Position numbers and translations under genes: made by a program. The notes beneath the pieces were generated by a model. That model was not told where the DNA came from. It searched no databases and saw only the letters and a program-made list of their open reading frames with translations. Positions 31,683 through 43,423 of a stretch of 64,000 nucleotides of DNA are shown here, piece by piece. Positions within the stretch are counted from its first letter, which is position 1; every line of letters begins with the position of its first letter. This DNA comes from Tolypocladium sp. Sup5 PDA-1 (lineage: Eukaryota > Ascomycota > Sordariomycetes > Hypocreales > Ophiocordycipitaceae): contig JPHH03000029.1 in assembly GCA_000750105.3 (NCBI GenBank), forward strand, positions 124,001 through 188,000, given 5' to 3'.

Positions 31683-33038
31683 CTACCCCTGGGACGTGTT
31701 CGAGAAGTAATAACCACTCAGACTCGATGCTGGCCCCTGGACCTCACTCTCTTCCGGGGATAGGAAGCTGCATATGGCATGTCTCATCTTCTCCCATGCC
31801 TCGCCACTGGTCGCCGAGGACCTCACTATCCTCTCGGCGGTGTCGGGAAATGCCTCCATGAAATCCAGTATCATGATTTCATCGATGGCTTCCTCCGATC
31901 GACAAGACCCCGGGTTTTTGTCTGCCGTTCCGGTCGACATAGCCGCGTCGTCTTCGCCCGCACTCAAGGCCTGGAGGATGTAATCCAGTACAATCACCAA
32001 ACCCTTCGCGCACATTACGTGGAGGGCGGCCGATATGTAAGTCCCTATCATGCGAGGCAGTTCCTGCCACGGAAAGCTCCCCTCGAGGCCGAGCCTAGTC
32101 AGCAGGCCCATCTCCAGCTTCATTAGCAGCCCATACGTTCTCGGATGCACTTGTTCTACGGCCTTGGCGTGCTCCCGTAGGCGACGCCAGACCTGTGCAA
32201 AGCGCCCGTACGACGGGTGCCTCTGCCAGCCGTACTGGTCCGCCGTTACGGCACGCAGTTGGTTGAACGGACTGGGAAACACGCCCGGAGCGAGTCCCAA
32301 ACGCTGAGGATCGGTGATGGGGAATTCGACGGCACGGACGGTGACGTTGTCGTACCCAGGGATCTCCTTGTGGGACGTGGAGATGATTGTCGTCTTATCG
32401 TCGAACAGGTCTGGCGCTTCCGCCGTAAAATGCAAGAGTGCTGGTGCTTTAACAAACCAAGCTCCACAGAAGTATCTGTCCGGGCAGGACACAAAATGAA
32501 AGCTGGCGTTCCCTGGCGTAGGTTTGGCGTAGTGATGGCGCAGCAGGTCATCGAATGCCTCATCCCATTCGTCGTCAAGCATGCCCTCTACGCGGCCCGT
32601 CTGTGCAGAGGCGAAGACCCAATGGTGCCACGGGGCGCCGTTCTCGTGCCGCCTCTCCTCCCGATACAGTTCCAAGCTCGCCAGTTCGTTGACGAGTTCA
32701 AGATCCGGCGTAGAGGCCAGGCTCATCTCATCGACGTCGAATCGCGTCAGGCCCAGCCTCTCCCACCAATCCGTCGGGTCCCGGAGCTGCGGGATGTAGT
32801 ACGGCGGGAATCCGGCGTCGTGAGCCGACTTGTATCCAGGAACGGACACTCGTTCCAGCATCTGCGCGGTCCGAATACTGGAACGAAGATTACGGAGGCC
32901 CTGCTTTGCCTGTTGCCGCAAGAGTTCGAAAAGAAAATGACCTTCGATGAGACCATTGATGAATGGGAGAATCCATATAGCAACCCAGATAATGCCCAGA
33001 AAGCGCCAGGCGCGTCTGGAAGAGATGAAAGAAGCCAT
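31683..33038 (-). CDS. Conserved-looking membrane-anchored protein, unknown function
   Basis: This single-exon gene encodes 451 aa. One N-terminal hydrophobic anchor (WRFLGIIWVAIWILPFINGL, residues ~10-30) is preceded by basic residues, suggesting a lumenal or intermembrane body. The body has a compact central region with DPTDWWERLGLTRFDVDEMS, HHWVFASAQTGRVEGMLDDE and FHFVSCPDRYFCGAWFVKAP, where the C-x5-C spacing and neighbouring hydrophobic strand faintly recall a thioredoxin-like layout without a CxxC. A second helical part follows (FAQVWRRLREHAKAVEQVHP). I cannot name the family. An in-frame extension upstream of 33038 has no ATG-proximal support. Codon use is like the neighbours, so it is probably a real gene. 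Confidence 0.7.
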   Translation of the reverse strand: MASFISSRRAWRFLGIIWVAIWILPFINGLIEGHFLFELLRQQAKQGLRNLRSSIRTAQMLERVSVPGYKSAHDAGFPPYYIPQLRDPTDWWERLGLTRFDVDEMSLASTPDLELVNELASLELYREERRHENGAPWHHWVFASAQTGRVEGMLDDEWDEAFDDLLRHHYAKPTPGNASFHFVSCPDRYFCGAWFVKAPALLHFTAEAPDLFDDKTTIISTSHKEIPGYDNVTVRAVEFPITDPQRLGLAPGVFPSPFNQLRAVTADQYGWQRHPSYGRFAQVWRRLREHAKAVEQVHPRTYGLLMKLEMGLLTRLGLEGSFPWQELPRMIGTYISAALHVMCAKGLVIVLDYILQALSAGEDDAAMSTGTADKNPGSCRSEEAIDEIMILDFMEAFPDTAERIVRSSATSGEAWEKMRHAICSFLSPEESEVQGPASSLSGYYFSNTSQG

Positions 33039-34307
33039 GGTCCAGCAGAGACTGTCGTTTATCCGAATCTGAACTGCAGCCGTGAGACGTTTCTCGGCGG
33101 TTGCTCTTGGCAGGCAGGGAGACACATTGACAGCGACAAGGTTGGATGAGGAGAAAGAGGGACGGATCAATCTATTCCAGCCTGGTGCCTTGCCACTTTT
33201 GCTGCCCTCATGTTGTCGACCAACCTGTCGTGCCGAGCTCCACAGTCTTCAGCCAGCGATGCCCGTTGAATGCCAAGCCCACCAGACTGCAACGCCAATC
33301 TCGCTTCAGCAGTACTGCATAAGATTGCGCCTGGCAGTTGCCGAAATGCGTCCTCGCAGCCTCGTACGACACTGTGCAGTGTCACGCAGCGGCTTGTTGC
33401 CCGACAGCTGCGAATGCTGGTCTTGTCCAGGACTCCAGCGAGGTTTGAAATCAGCTGCCGCCGAAGGCTGTCACAGCCACGGCGTGGTTCCAAACTCACC
33501 CTGGCCATGGCGAATGGGGGCCAATGACCAGGGATGCGGCTATTATATGCATAACATAAGCGTCTGACGGTGTATTCTGGGCGTGGTGCATGTAATAAAC
33601 GGGCACCGTCCGTCGTGCCTTGGTGGTCAGCTTCTACGTTACTTCCTAATTCGCCGGAGCTCTGATGTTCTGTTGGTTGAGAGCCTGGCAACCAACCATC
33701 CTTTCCTTCCCAAGCTATTTGCTACATTAAGGGAAACCAACGACAAATATTAAACAAACTGCAAAACAGTGAACCGACACTACCCCATGCGTTATTTCTC
33801 ATGCCGCCGTGTTTCTGCTTCATCCTTGACCCCATCCATACATGCCCGGTATCGGCTAGTACAGGGTAGGTGTCGATGCCGTCATCGGTAGGTTAATTGG
33901 GTGCCCGCTGGGCAAGACCGCGATACCTGGGATAGCTGTGCATCTTGTCGAAAAAAAATGGCAGGCCGGATGTGATCCCAGCTTGGGGTATCGGTAGTTA
34001 TTCTAATCTGACGTTGGTCTCAAAATGTGCCATCATACAGTACAATCTGCAGTGCTGCCTCGCTGGTGGCATTTCGGCATTACGCGGGAACAGGTTTCGT
34101 AGGCACGTTGTCTAAGTAAAGTGGTGACAAACATGGCGGGCGTCGGCGGGGTAAAAGTCCAACTCCGAGTGTACTCCGTAAGGAGTTGATTGCCGTGACC
34201 CCGATGCCGTTACGTCAAGTATATAATCCACAACCTTCGCAGTCCATCCCAACCTTCCACTGAACCGCCGCAATCACACTTGCCTTTGTAGAAAACTGAC
34301 ATCCAAC
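33039..34307. other. Divergent intergenic region
   Basis: This is the promoter side of both the membrane protein (-) and the aldo-keto reductase (+). A TACTCCGTA word lies at 34172-34180. No gene is seen. Confidence 0.55.
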
Positions 34308-35420
34308 ATGAACTCCATTGGCTCGACGTTTCAACCGGATGCCTCGGGCACGCCGCCCAAGCAGGGCCCCTTCCTCCCCACCTTGAAGTTGAACGACGGC
34401 AACGAGATCCCGCTGGTGTGTGGCCTGTATTGCGACGCATTGCTTTGCAGAAACGTGGCATACTTTGAAATGGCCTTGTCGTTTTACCTAAAAGAATTGA
34501 ACACACCAATAACTGATACGTCCCTAGCTTGCATATGGGCTCGGAACGTCCCGAGGCAAATGGGGCGATGCGGCAAACGCTCCGCTGGACAAGGAGATTA
34601 TCGAGTTCACCAAGATGGCCATTCAAGTCGGCTACCGCCATTTGGACGGCGCCGAGGGTACGTCTCCCACACCCAAGGGCCGCTGCCCCTGTGACTTACG
34701 ACGTTCGCAGAATACAGCAACGAAGAGGAACTCGGCGCGGCCATCAAGGCCTCCAAGATCCCGCGCGAGCAGCTCTTCGTCACCACCAAGATCAGCGCCA
34801 CGGTGAAGAAGTCGACGCAGGAGGCATTCGACCTGTCTCTGAAGAAGCTCGGCCTCGACTATGTCGACCTCTACCTCCTCCACGGCCCCTGGTTTGCGGA
34901 CTCCGAGGCGGAGCTGCAGCAGAGGTGGGCGGACCTCGAAGCCATCAAGGCATCGGGGCGGGCCAAGTCCATCGGCGTCTCCAACTTCCTCCAGGAGCAC
35001 ATCGAGACCCTGCTCAAGACGGCCAAGGTCCCGCCGGCCATCAACCAGATCGAGTTCCACCCCTATCTCCAGCACGGCGGGCTGCTCGACTTTCTGCGCA
35101 AGAACAACATTGCCGTCTCGTGCTACGCGCCGCTCACCCCGCTCACCAATGCCAAGGGCGGTCCCGTGGACGCCATCTGGAAGCAGCTCGCGGAAAAGTA
35201 CGGGACCTCTGAGTCTGAGATTGGACTGAGATGGTGCATCGACCAGGGGTTGGTGGTCATCACGACCAGCTCCAAGAAGGAACGACTGGAGCGCTACATT
35301 TCCAAGCTGCCCCTGATTAAGCTGACTCCCAAGGAAGTTGCCGATATCTCTGAGAAGGGCAACCAGAAGCACTTCCGAGCGTTCTGGGAGGACAAGTTTG
35401 ACGCTGATGATAGGCGGTAG
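34308..35420 (+). CDS. Aldo-keto reductase
   Basis: The exons are 34308-34415, 34528-34657 and 34711-35420, giving 315 aa. The catalytic tetrad is visible: Asp and Tyr in YRHLDGAEEYSNEEELG, Lys in LFVTTKIS, His in VDLYLLHGPWF. The (beta/alpha)8 signatures INQIEFHPYLQHGG and GRAKSIGVSNFLQEHIETLL are present, as is the NADPH-binding end SEIGLRWCIDQGLVVITTSS. Family members reduce aldehydes, ketones or sugars with NADPH in the cytosol; the substrate is not predictable here. The first intron is longer (112 bp) than most. It is convergent with the XRCC4 gene at only 175 bp. Confidence 0.9.
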
Positions 35421-35595
35421 AGGCCAAGCTCTGCGTAGCAGTCCTCTGGACTTAGCCCCTTAGCCGACAGAACACAGAAATGATCAAACTTGTATACCAC
35501 AGAGACATTTATCCTGCTTCCTGGTTTGGCAACGCATCATGAAGCCTCAAGTAACTATACAAGCTGGCTTCCCCGGTGACGTACGGGTGTCCGCA

Positions 35596-36753
35596 TCATA
35601 GCTCATCGTCAGAATCAGTGTCCTGCTCAGTCGCAGTGGACGCAGCCGCCTTCCTGTTTGCGAAAGGCAGACTTCGCGGCGGAGGAGGGGGAGCTTGGGC
35701 TGCCTTTTTCGGAGGCGTTTTTCGCCGCTTGCTGCGGTTGTTGTCTTGGGCCGAGCCACGTGCGGGTTGAGCTGCGATCTCCTCGTCATCATCGTCGGCT
35801 GCCGTCGACGCCGTACCCTCGCTGGTATTGCCTGGGTCTGTGTCTTCTGGCTCTTGTTTGACAGCGTCGTCCTCCATAGCTTCGTCTTCGTCGGTTCCGG
35901 TTGCCTCTTCAACATTCGCCGCCCCTGCCTTCCTCTTTGTGGACCTAGACTGAGCTGGTCGCCGGGCCGTCTGGACCTCTGCTGCCTGCGACGGCTGCGA
36001 AGATGCTGTGCGGTCTCCGTTGATGGAAGACGCAGCCATAATCTTCTGCTGCTCGCGAATCTTGACCTTCTTCTCGTTGAGGAGGTCCCTGAACTTTTGA
36101 AGCAGGGCCGTCTCGTCGTCTGACTTTGCTTGGACCAGCTCATCTAGCTGCACCTGCAGTTCTGTCACCGCAGCTTCCAAGTCATTGGCCTTGGTGGTTG
36201 AACTAGCCGCCTCGTCCTTGCTCTTGGCCAATGCATCAAGAGCCGTCTCACACCACTGGAATAGCTGGATTCCCTCGCTCTGATTGCAGTTCAATGTGAT
36301 GGCACCGAGGCGTTGCTGCGGCTGTTAATGACAGAGTCTCTTCAGACGATCGGGGTGTCTATACCGTAATCCCTTGAACTTGCTTTCGAACAGTAAGTGA
36401 CATGGACTCAGCGGTCTGAACGGTAGCAGTCGCCTGGATGTCCTCGACCAGCTCCGCCTGCAACAGAGAGTCCAGGATTTGCTCCCACTCCTTCTCCGGG
36501 ACGGGGCAGTTTTTGACTCGAAGAGAGGCCACTCGATCATGTTTCACTGGCAACATTCAGCCTCTCCCGCGGACTTCTGACTTGGCGTTGGACACGTAGA
36601 TGTAAACTTACAGACGCAGGCATAAGGCTCGTCTCCCTCGGTGGCGACTAGCTTGAGGTCCAAAGGCTTTCGCCCCGCAGATGTGACCTGTATGAGAACG
36701 CACTTGGACTCATTGTCGCTGCGCGGGAACTTGAGGACGCGTGTTGATGCCAT
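35596..36753 (-). CDS. XRCC4-like non-homologous end-joining factor
   Basis: The exons are 36612-36753, 36365-36546 and 35596-36315, giving 347 aa. The N-terminal head (VLKFPRSDNESKCVLIQVTS, then PVPEKEWEQILDSLLQAEL) is followed by a long coiled coil (SKDEAASSTTKANDLEAAVT, LQKFRDLLNEKKVKIREQQK). A disordered acidic/basic tail with an NLS-like KRRKTPPKK comes last. Head plus coiled stalk is the XRCC4/Lif1 fold, the partner of DNA ligase IV in double-strand-break joining. The last intron is short, with acceptor choices at 36316 (49-bp intron, used here) or 36322 (43 bp), differing by two residues. An in-frame ATG at 36777 would add eight residues. Confidence 0.75.
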
Positions 36754-39700
36754 GGTTCGACTTGCGTAGTTCAACATGAACGAGGTAGGTAAGTGGTCGG
36801 CTCCAGAAGGAGGAGATTGCAGTCCAGAAGAACAATAAGTTCCGTTGACTTGAGAGGGCGATGAGAGAAGATAAGTTCCTTTATACCGTAAAGTTGCGTT
36901 GTAGTCGACAGGGGCGAGCTGGGCCTATGACGAAATGTTGTCGCTGAACGTGAAACCGTGTTCGCGGTTGACGTCAATGCTGGATCGCGATCAACAGTGG
37001 TACCAGTGAGACACGGCGGCGATCTCGCCAGCCCTGTTGTACGGCAATTGCCAAAGATATGCTGTCACCTGGGCCGAGTGAGGGCGGGGCATTCAGTATT
37101 TGCGAAGAAGAGAACGGGATTATTTGAGAGAGGAATTTACGTACTGGTCCAGCGCTGATGAAGCATTTCAAGCTCCCGTCCCTGGTTGAGTGAGCATGCG
37201 GAGTGCCAGGCAGCCACAGGCCCAGGCCCACTAACAGCCACAGGCGGCGGGAGCCTGGCGGCCACTCCACCCACCGTGGCCCAGAACTGTGGCCGCCTGT
37301 GAGCGCTGAGCATCAAGCGATGGAAGCTGCCCGGCCGGAACGCTGCACGGTTGGACCACGTTTCCTCTTTGCCACCTCGTCCCAGACACCACGTTTCCCT
37401 CTCAACGACGGAATATCCTTCCCATCGTACGTCATTGTGAAGTCAGGAACGTCACGCTGGCAGCCAATCTGTACTGTGCTTGTCGCGTCCTCGACGCGTT
37501 AGTCTACCTAGGCACGTTGCGTGTCTCCTGCTGCCAATCAAAGACTCGCAGGTGGCCTAAAGCGCCGTAGGGCAGTGCTGCTTTAGTGTCAGGGAGTACG
37601 AACTACAGGTGATGGTGTCAGGTTCCCTCCCACTTCAAATCAACACACGACCAGTAGGCTGCTCATGCGACCCATTTCCAATGACTCCTGACGACAAACA
37701 GCGCCCAGAAGACTGTCCATTTAAAGCGGCCACACGTAGAAGCCATAAACTTCAAGCCAAGGTTAATAGAAATGGATGCGTACCTTATGTCTGCGCTTGT
37801 GTGGTTCGTCAAAAGTTGCACCCGCTCCAGGCGCGCTCCGTCCCAAATCCCTTTGCCGTTCACTCCATCTATAACAAGTCTTGATAATTTTCGACATTGC
37901 CAGCAGGGGGACAAAACCCCCTCCGGCAAGACTTCAAGGCCCTCATTAAGTTTCCTGTCTTCACGAAAGCAGCGGGGAGTAGCTCACCTCACCGTCACGG
38001 ACATCCCATGTATACGATGCAGAAGCGTGCAGACACAAGACTAATTCATCAAGCATGCTAAGGGTCAGCATAATCCAGCCACAAAACGCAGTGTGCTTCG
38101 TCAGCTCTTCTTTCTTTGAACGAAACGAGAGGTGATACGGCCATCTAGGGGCTGCCATTGCGAATCCCGCGCTGGGCCTGAGTGGCCGGTCTGCACTCGG
38201 CGCTATCACAGCCAGCTGCTCACCAAGCAATCACGCAGAAGTATTACAAAAAGCCAAAAAGCCAAAAAATAAAACAAAAAAATTCGCAAAGCCGGGGTTA
38301 GGCTACTACGTCCTGTCCCTCGAGTGAGCTCGCGGGGGGGACCTGGGGTGGCTTTGTGTGCTTTAGTTACTGGGTTCTAGCGATCCCTTCCGTTGGCAAA
38401 ATTGGCAGGCGCCTATGGATTCACTTTTTACTGTCGAGAATTTCTGGGTTCGATTCCTGCTGCTTGCCGAAGAATGAAGTAAAACTGTTACTCAAACATT
38501 CGGCTGCAGCATGTATGCACAGCGACGTGATGTTGAATGGGCGTTTGGGTCGTTCCTGTGTGTTCAGATTGGACACGCGATGACAATTTCCTTGCACCTA
38601 TTTGCCCCGGCAGAAAGACGCTTGAGCGACAATATTGTAAACGCAAAGCATTTGACAGAGTTATCGGGGCCGGACGGAGTAAATACTCTGTACCCAGAAG
38701 GAAATTGCCAAGTACGAAGTATGGACGGACTTCACGGACCAGGGGAGGGCAATGACGTATTGCTCGGACAACGAGGAAGAGGATATCTCAGGCAATCTCC
38801 GTTACAAGTACTCTTACAAGTACGGACGTACGAAGTACGAAGTAACGAATACTTGTGTGTTTTCTTGGCAGTTGTTCAATTACCTGCATCGGCCCACCTC
38901 GGATGGAGCAATATGAAGTTGAAGATTGGCGGGACCGGGGGCAGTGTCATATTAGTAGTGGTGGGCCATTATTATTTCACAGAGAAATGACGGCAATTTC
39001 GAGTGCTCCGGGTAACGGAAAGGACCCCTAAAATCTAGAGATTCTGGCAGGTGCGGGTACAATGCGAGTATTTCAAGGGCTCGAGGCACAGCCTCGCATG
39101 TCGGCAAACGTCCACTCTCTTCGTCAACGTGGTGAACCCAGGTCGGACTGCTCCATGCGAATTCCTGCAGCTGGCCATCGCTCGCGTGCTTACGTGCATC
39201 AAGCAAGAGCGGCAGGGCGCTAGTCCCAGCCTGGATAGCGTCGATTCGCGGGGAAGGTCCCTGGCAACCTGGGCCCTGAGGCATCCATTGTCCCAGCCTG
39301 CAGCAAGCACTGAAGCGGCCCTGGGAGGCATTTTAGCGCAAGGACCCCACTGTTGAGAGTCCGTTGTCCTCGGGCGCAACTGCTGCAACAACGTCCATCG
39401 GGCTAGCACCTGCTTATGCCAGCCACCACCAGCACTGCGCTTTGGCTGCCCCCAGCCTTTCGTCTTTTCCCACACCACCAACTTGCTGGTCTGGCCTGAA
39501 TTTCTGACCTGCATCCTCGACCTCGCATCTCATCATCTCGACTTCAGACGTCACACGCAGACACTCATCGATCCGGCGCCTCCGTCGACTGCCCTCGACT
39601 TGCACCTTGCGCTGCTTCATCGCGGTCCGTGCTGCCCACGCCCCCCCCCCCCCCCCCCCCCCCCCCTTTGAGACCCTTCACGTCGCACTCGAAACTCGAC

Positions 39701-39966
39701 CATTTCAAACGGCTCGGCACGAGCTCGCTCGCACCGCGAGCCTTGGCCTCTGGCGAATCCAGCCGCCATCGACTATCACCCTTACCTTCGCACTGGTTGC
39801 TTGGGACGATAAACTTGGGCGACAAACGGCGGCGGTTGGCGATTATGAATCCGCCTAATTGACCTCCGTGTCGTGCCCACCTTCGCACATCCAGCAACCT
39901 CGCTGAGGGCTTCTTTTACAAAGCATCACAGAGCACGCGACGCTCCCATCTCGGGACCTGGAAAAC
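36754..39966. other. 3.2-kb gene-free interval
   Basis: I find no frame with family support or coding-like codons. Features seen are an inverted-repeat-rich CCACAGG/CCTGG stretch near 37200-37265, an A-rich run near 38240-38285, TACGGAGTA/TACGAAGTA words at 38670-38850 and a 26-C tract. The right end is the Byr4 leader. It could hold a noncoding RNA or a rapidly evolving small gene that I cannot detect. Confidence 0.5.
39641..39666. repeat. Poly-C tract, 26 bases
   Basis: An uninterrupted run of C lies about 300 bp upstream of the Byr4 start. Length may vary or be a sequencing estimate. Confidence 0.9.
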
Positions 39967-42900
39967 ATGGACACGTTACGACTGAAGCCACGGCAGCCCG
40001 TGGCAGACGAAATCGAAAACTGGGACGACGAGGACTTTGTGGTTGATGGCGACGAACTGTCTTTTCGAAGCTCCGTTACCACCACCACGGGAAACACCAC
40101 GCATGGCCCATCACGCCGTCGCGATTCCAACTCATCTCACGTCTCGCTGCGCTCCGACCTCGAGTCGTGGCACGGAGAAGAGAAGCAACTCCATCTCCCC
40201 GGGGACGACGAGTCATCAACCATGGACGCTATTGCTGCCGCAGAGCATGCTGGCATCCCTTTACCCAAAAATATACCCTCGTCGGCTCTGATGGGAGGCA
40301 CCATCAAGCGGCTGGGAGGAAGAAAAATCCGCAAGATCATCCAAGAGGACTGGGAAAATGACCTGGAGTTGCCGGACACCTCGCAGGGTTTGGCGATAAA
40401 GCCCAAGAACGAAACCGACTTTCCAGACACGTTGCGCCAAGTCAGCGGCGGCTCTGTGCAGACCAGCCCGACAAAGGTGACGAAGCTGCTTCCTGGAATG
40501 ACCGCTCAGGGCGAGCGCAGAAACTCGACACAATCCACCACCAGCGCCCTGTCATCCGCCCTCAACTTGGATAGGTTCAAGGACACGGATGACGACGACT
40601 TCTTTGGTGATGGATGCGACACCATCAAGGTCTCTAAGAGCAGGCCGGTACTGAAACCTGTGTCTTTCATCACACCTCCAACTCCTCGAAAGACCGAGAA
40701 GACGAAGGAGGCCGAAGACGATTTTGAGAAGGATTTGGAGCTCCCATCAGATGGGAAGTTGAGACTGTCGACTAGGAGAGACATTCCAAAGACACCATCG
40801 TCACAGGCCGAAGAACTGGATTGGGGAGAGGGCAGTCTTGGCACCAGGTATGGCGGGACTCGACGAGATGGACGATCCAACAGAAGCTCCTCGGCCTCTG
40901 CGATGAGTCCCAGCGTTTCGAGTTCCATCACCGCCGAGAGTGAGGACGAAACCTTTGACGGCCTTGTTCTGCCACCTGGCCCTGTCAACTTCAAGCAGAG
41001 ACTTCAGCATCGCAAGAAGAGCACGTCCCCAGAGCGCATCCCAGAGGAACCCGAACCTTCTCCCAAGAAACCTACCGCTGCCGAAGCAGACCGGCAAGAC
41101 TTTTTCGATGGTCTTGATGTCGGTGACGGTAAGGTTTTCGACTCAGGGAAGCTTACGCTTCATCGCAATATTAAGGTTAAGGAGGCTCAGCCGGCTAGCC
41201 CAGCTCGGCCTAAGACCGCCGTGTCTTTGACTTTTACAAACAAGGCTCCCACCCAGACTCGCATACCGCGACTCAGCCATGAGAGGGCACACTCAACATC
41301 GCTCGAGCCTGTCTACGAAAGCGGCGGCTCGATATTTCCCCAGAGAAACCGGCGGTCTCAGTCTCGTCTTGGCCACTCGTCCCAATCTTCTGTGACGAGC
41401 CTTCCGACTCCCACGACAATTTCCCCTGGCCGGTCACTGCCCCCATCGACTCCGCAACGCAGAGAAGTCGGCACCAGATCATCATTTACCTCTCTGCGGA
41501 CCGAGCCTCCAACCACAAGCGCCCAGCTCCTGAAACAGAAGCGTTCTCTCCCGGCTGTGCGGGCGATGAATACCCCGGCAAAGCCACTGTCTAGTCGATC
41601 CGACCGCCCCCCCTCGAGAACCGATAGCAATCGCCCCCAGTCTGGGCTTCGACCAAAAACTCCCGTTGAGCGTCAGCGCGCGGGTATCTCGGAAAGCCCT
41701 GCCACTCAGCCTAGGAGGACGCATCTTCCGTTCTTACCTGCAGGGGCGTCACAGGCGCAATCTCAGCACGTGGCGTCTAAAACTTTGCGCCAGTTTCGTC
41801 GACATGATTCGGACAACGCCATTGATTTTCGCCCATTTTCTCGCTCCATCTCGAGATCCGGCATGCGCTCGCCTAGCCCTCACCGGTACAAGGTCGCGGC
41901 CGATACCTGGGAACGGTTGAGCAAGCCGAAGAACAAGAAGCACTTTGGCGATGGCCATGAATTGGATGCATTCGACGATTTGCCAACATCTCGAGAGACT
42001 GAGACACGCTTCTTGAAGCAACCCATGGCGAGTGGCCCCAAGGCCACGACACGAAGCAGGGTGTACCAGACTGTTCTGCCAGACAGGACATGTACGCCAG
42101 CACCGTCGACTCCATTCTCGCCGGCCAGGATGGCGCAAACACCACGCTTTGCTCGCGACACAGCGGCGAGTCGAATTGCCCGTGAGACTGCTCGGGCACA
42201 GCGTGTCCCTAGCAGTGGCCCACTGGCGCCCGTGACTGCACAAAGGGAAGCGCAGCTCGCAACTAGGAACAACCTCAGCCTGCAGCCCCCCCTCGTGCCC
42301 CAGCAAGCGATCCGCTCTAAGAAGCGCTCTACACGACCTCAGCAACTCAAGCCGCATCTCATCGCAAACCTCAATACTGGCAAAGAGTCCAAGGGTAGGC
42401 TTCTTCTGACCAAGTTAAATAGAATCCGCACTAACTATATATTTTCAAGTTGTAAACGGCATGTTCTACAACGCGGAGACCTTTTGCTGGGAGGGCAATG
42501 AGAATGCCTTGAACGCTTTCGACAATGCTCCGGTTTCGACGCCTTCTACTATCACTGTTGCACAGCACTTGGCCAGAGAGAAGGAGGCGTCCAGTACACC
42601 TCGCCCTGCTCTCATCACTAACATAAGCGCGACGAAGGGGGTCCAGGTTGTGGGAGGCATGGTATTCGATCCCGAGAACATGTGCTGGCTGAAGCTTGAC
42701 CCGCAAAGCAACTCCAAGTCAGAGGCGGGTGACCCCATGGAAGGTTTCAACGCCCTTGAGGACGACGAAGATGTGTTCAAGGACATCCCGGATCTTGAAG
42801 ACAAAGCTACGGCAGAAGAACGAGGAGACGGGCGCGCCAGCGACGTCAAGGACGATTGGCTTGTTGGTGAGGAGTTCGACGTTGGCCCTGAATTTGTCAG

Positions 42901-43033
42901 GCGACAGCGCGAGGAGGAAGACAGGTGGCGGAAGAAGTGCGAGAAGTGGGTGGGACGTGGTCTTCGAGATCGCGAGACATGGAGGTGGACGATTCGCGAC
43001 CTCGTCTCCCAGTTTGACGACGTGTCAATGTGA
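39967..43033 (+). CDS. BYR4: Byr4/Bfa1 spindle-pole GAP subunit, cytokinesis regulator
   Basis: The exons are 39967-42394 and 42450-43033, giving 1003 aa. The protein starts with an acidic block ENWDDEDFVVDGDEL, and related acidic elements recur (EDWENDLELPD, EDDFEKDLELPSDGK, EDETFDGLVLPPGPVNFKQR). The middle is long, Ser/Pro-rich and disordered. The conserved C-terminal region reads LKPHLIANLNTGKESK, VVNGMFYNAETFCWEGNENA, RPALITNISATKGVQVVGGM and VFDPENMCWLKLDP. This combination is that of Byr4, which with Cdc16 (Bub2) forms the GAP for the Spg1/Tem1 GTPase and restrains the septation network at the spindle pole body. The intron has a TAG|GTAGGC-type donor preceded by AAGG and a CTAAC branch site. 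Confidence 0.85.
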
Positions 43034-43423
43034 GGGCCGGTCGACAACCACCTTTGCTTTTCATCCGGCGGAGGAACCCCCCTTTTTGAAGGGATCTCCG
43101 TTTCTTACCATTATGGCAATTTTTGCGGCATCGCGAGTGGTATTCTGTTGTAATATGCATGGAGGGGAAGGAGGACTTGCTTGGCTTTGGGCGATAGAAG
43201 AAAAACGAAGGGCGGACTGGCTGCATGGCATGGGTTGCGCGCAGGCACCTGAAGGGTAATGACGAGACGACAACGCATATGATGATTTGATGACCTTTTG
43301 TTACTTCTTCGCATGGAAGCAAAGGTAGACCTTTGCTGGGCGGCTTGCATTCATCCTAATAGCACTGTTCTTAATTCGTTTACAAGAAATTCGTATTTTG
43401 TGCATCTAATCAACGCCTGGTAT
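43034..43423. other. Convergent intergenic region
   Basis: This is the 3' flank of Byr4 (+) and Nop2 (-). Nothing is seen. Confidence 0.6.

Noticed and set aside
38430..38470. A tRNA B-box-like GGTTCGATTCC
   Set aside because: No pairing T-stem, acceptor stem or A-box at the right distance could be found.
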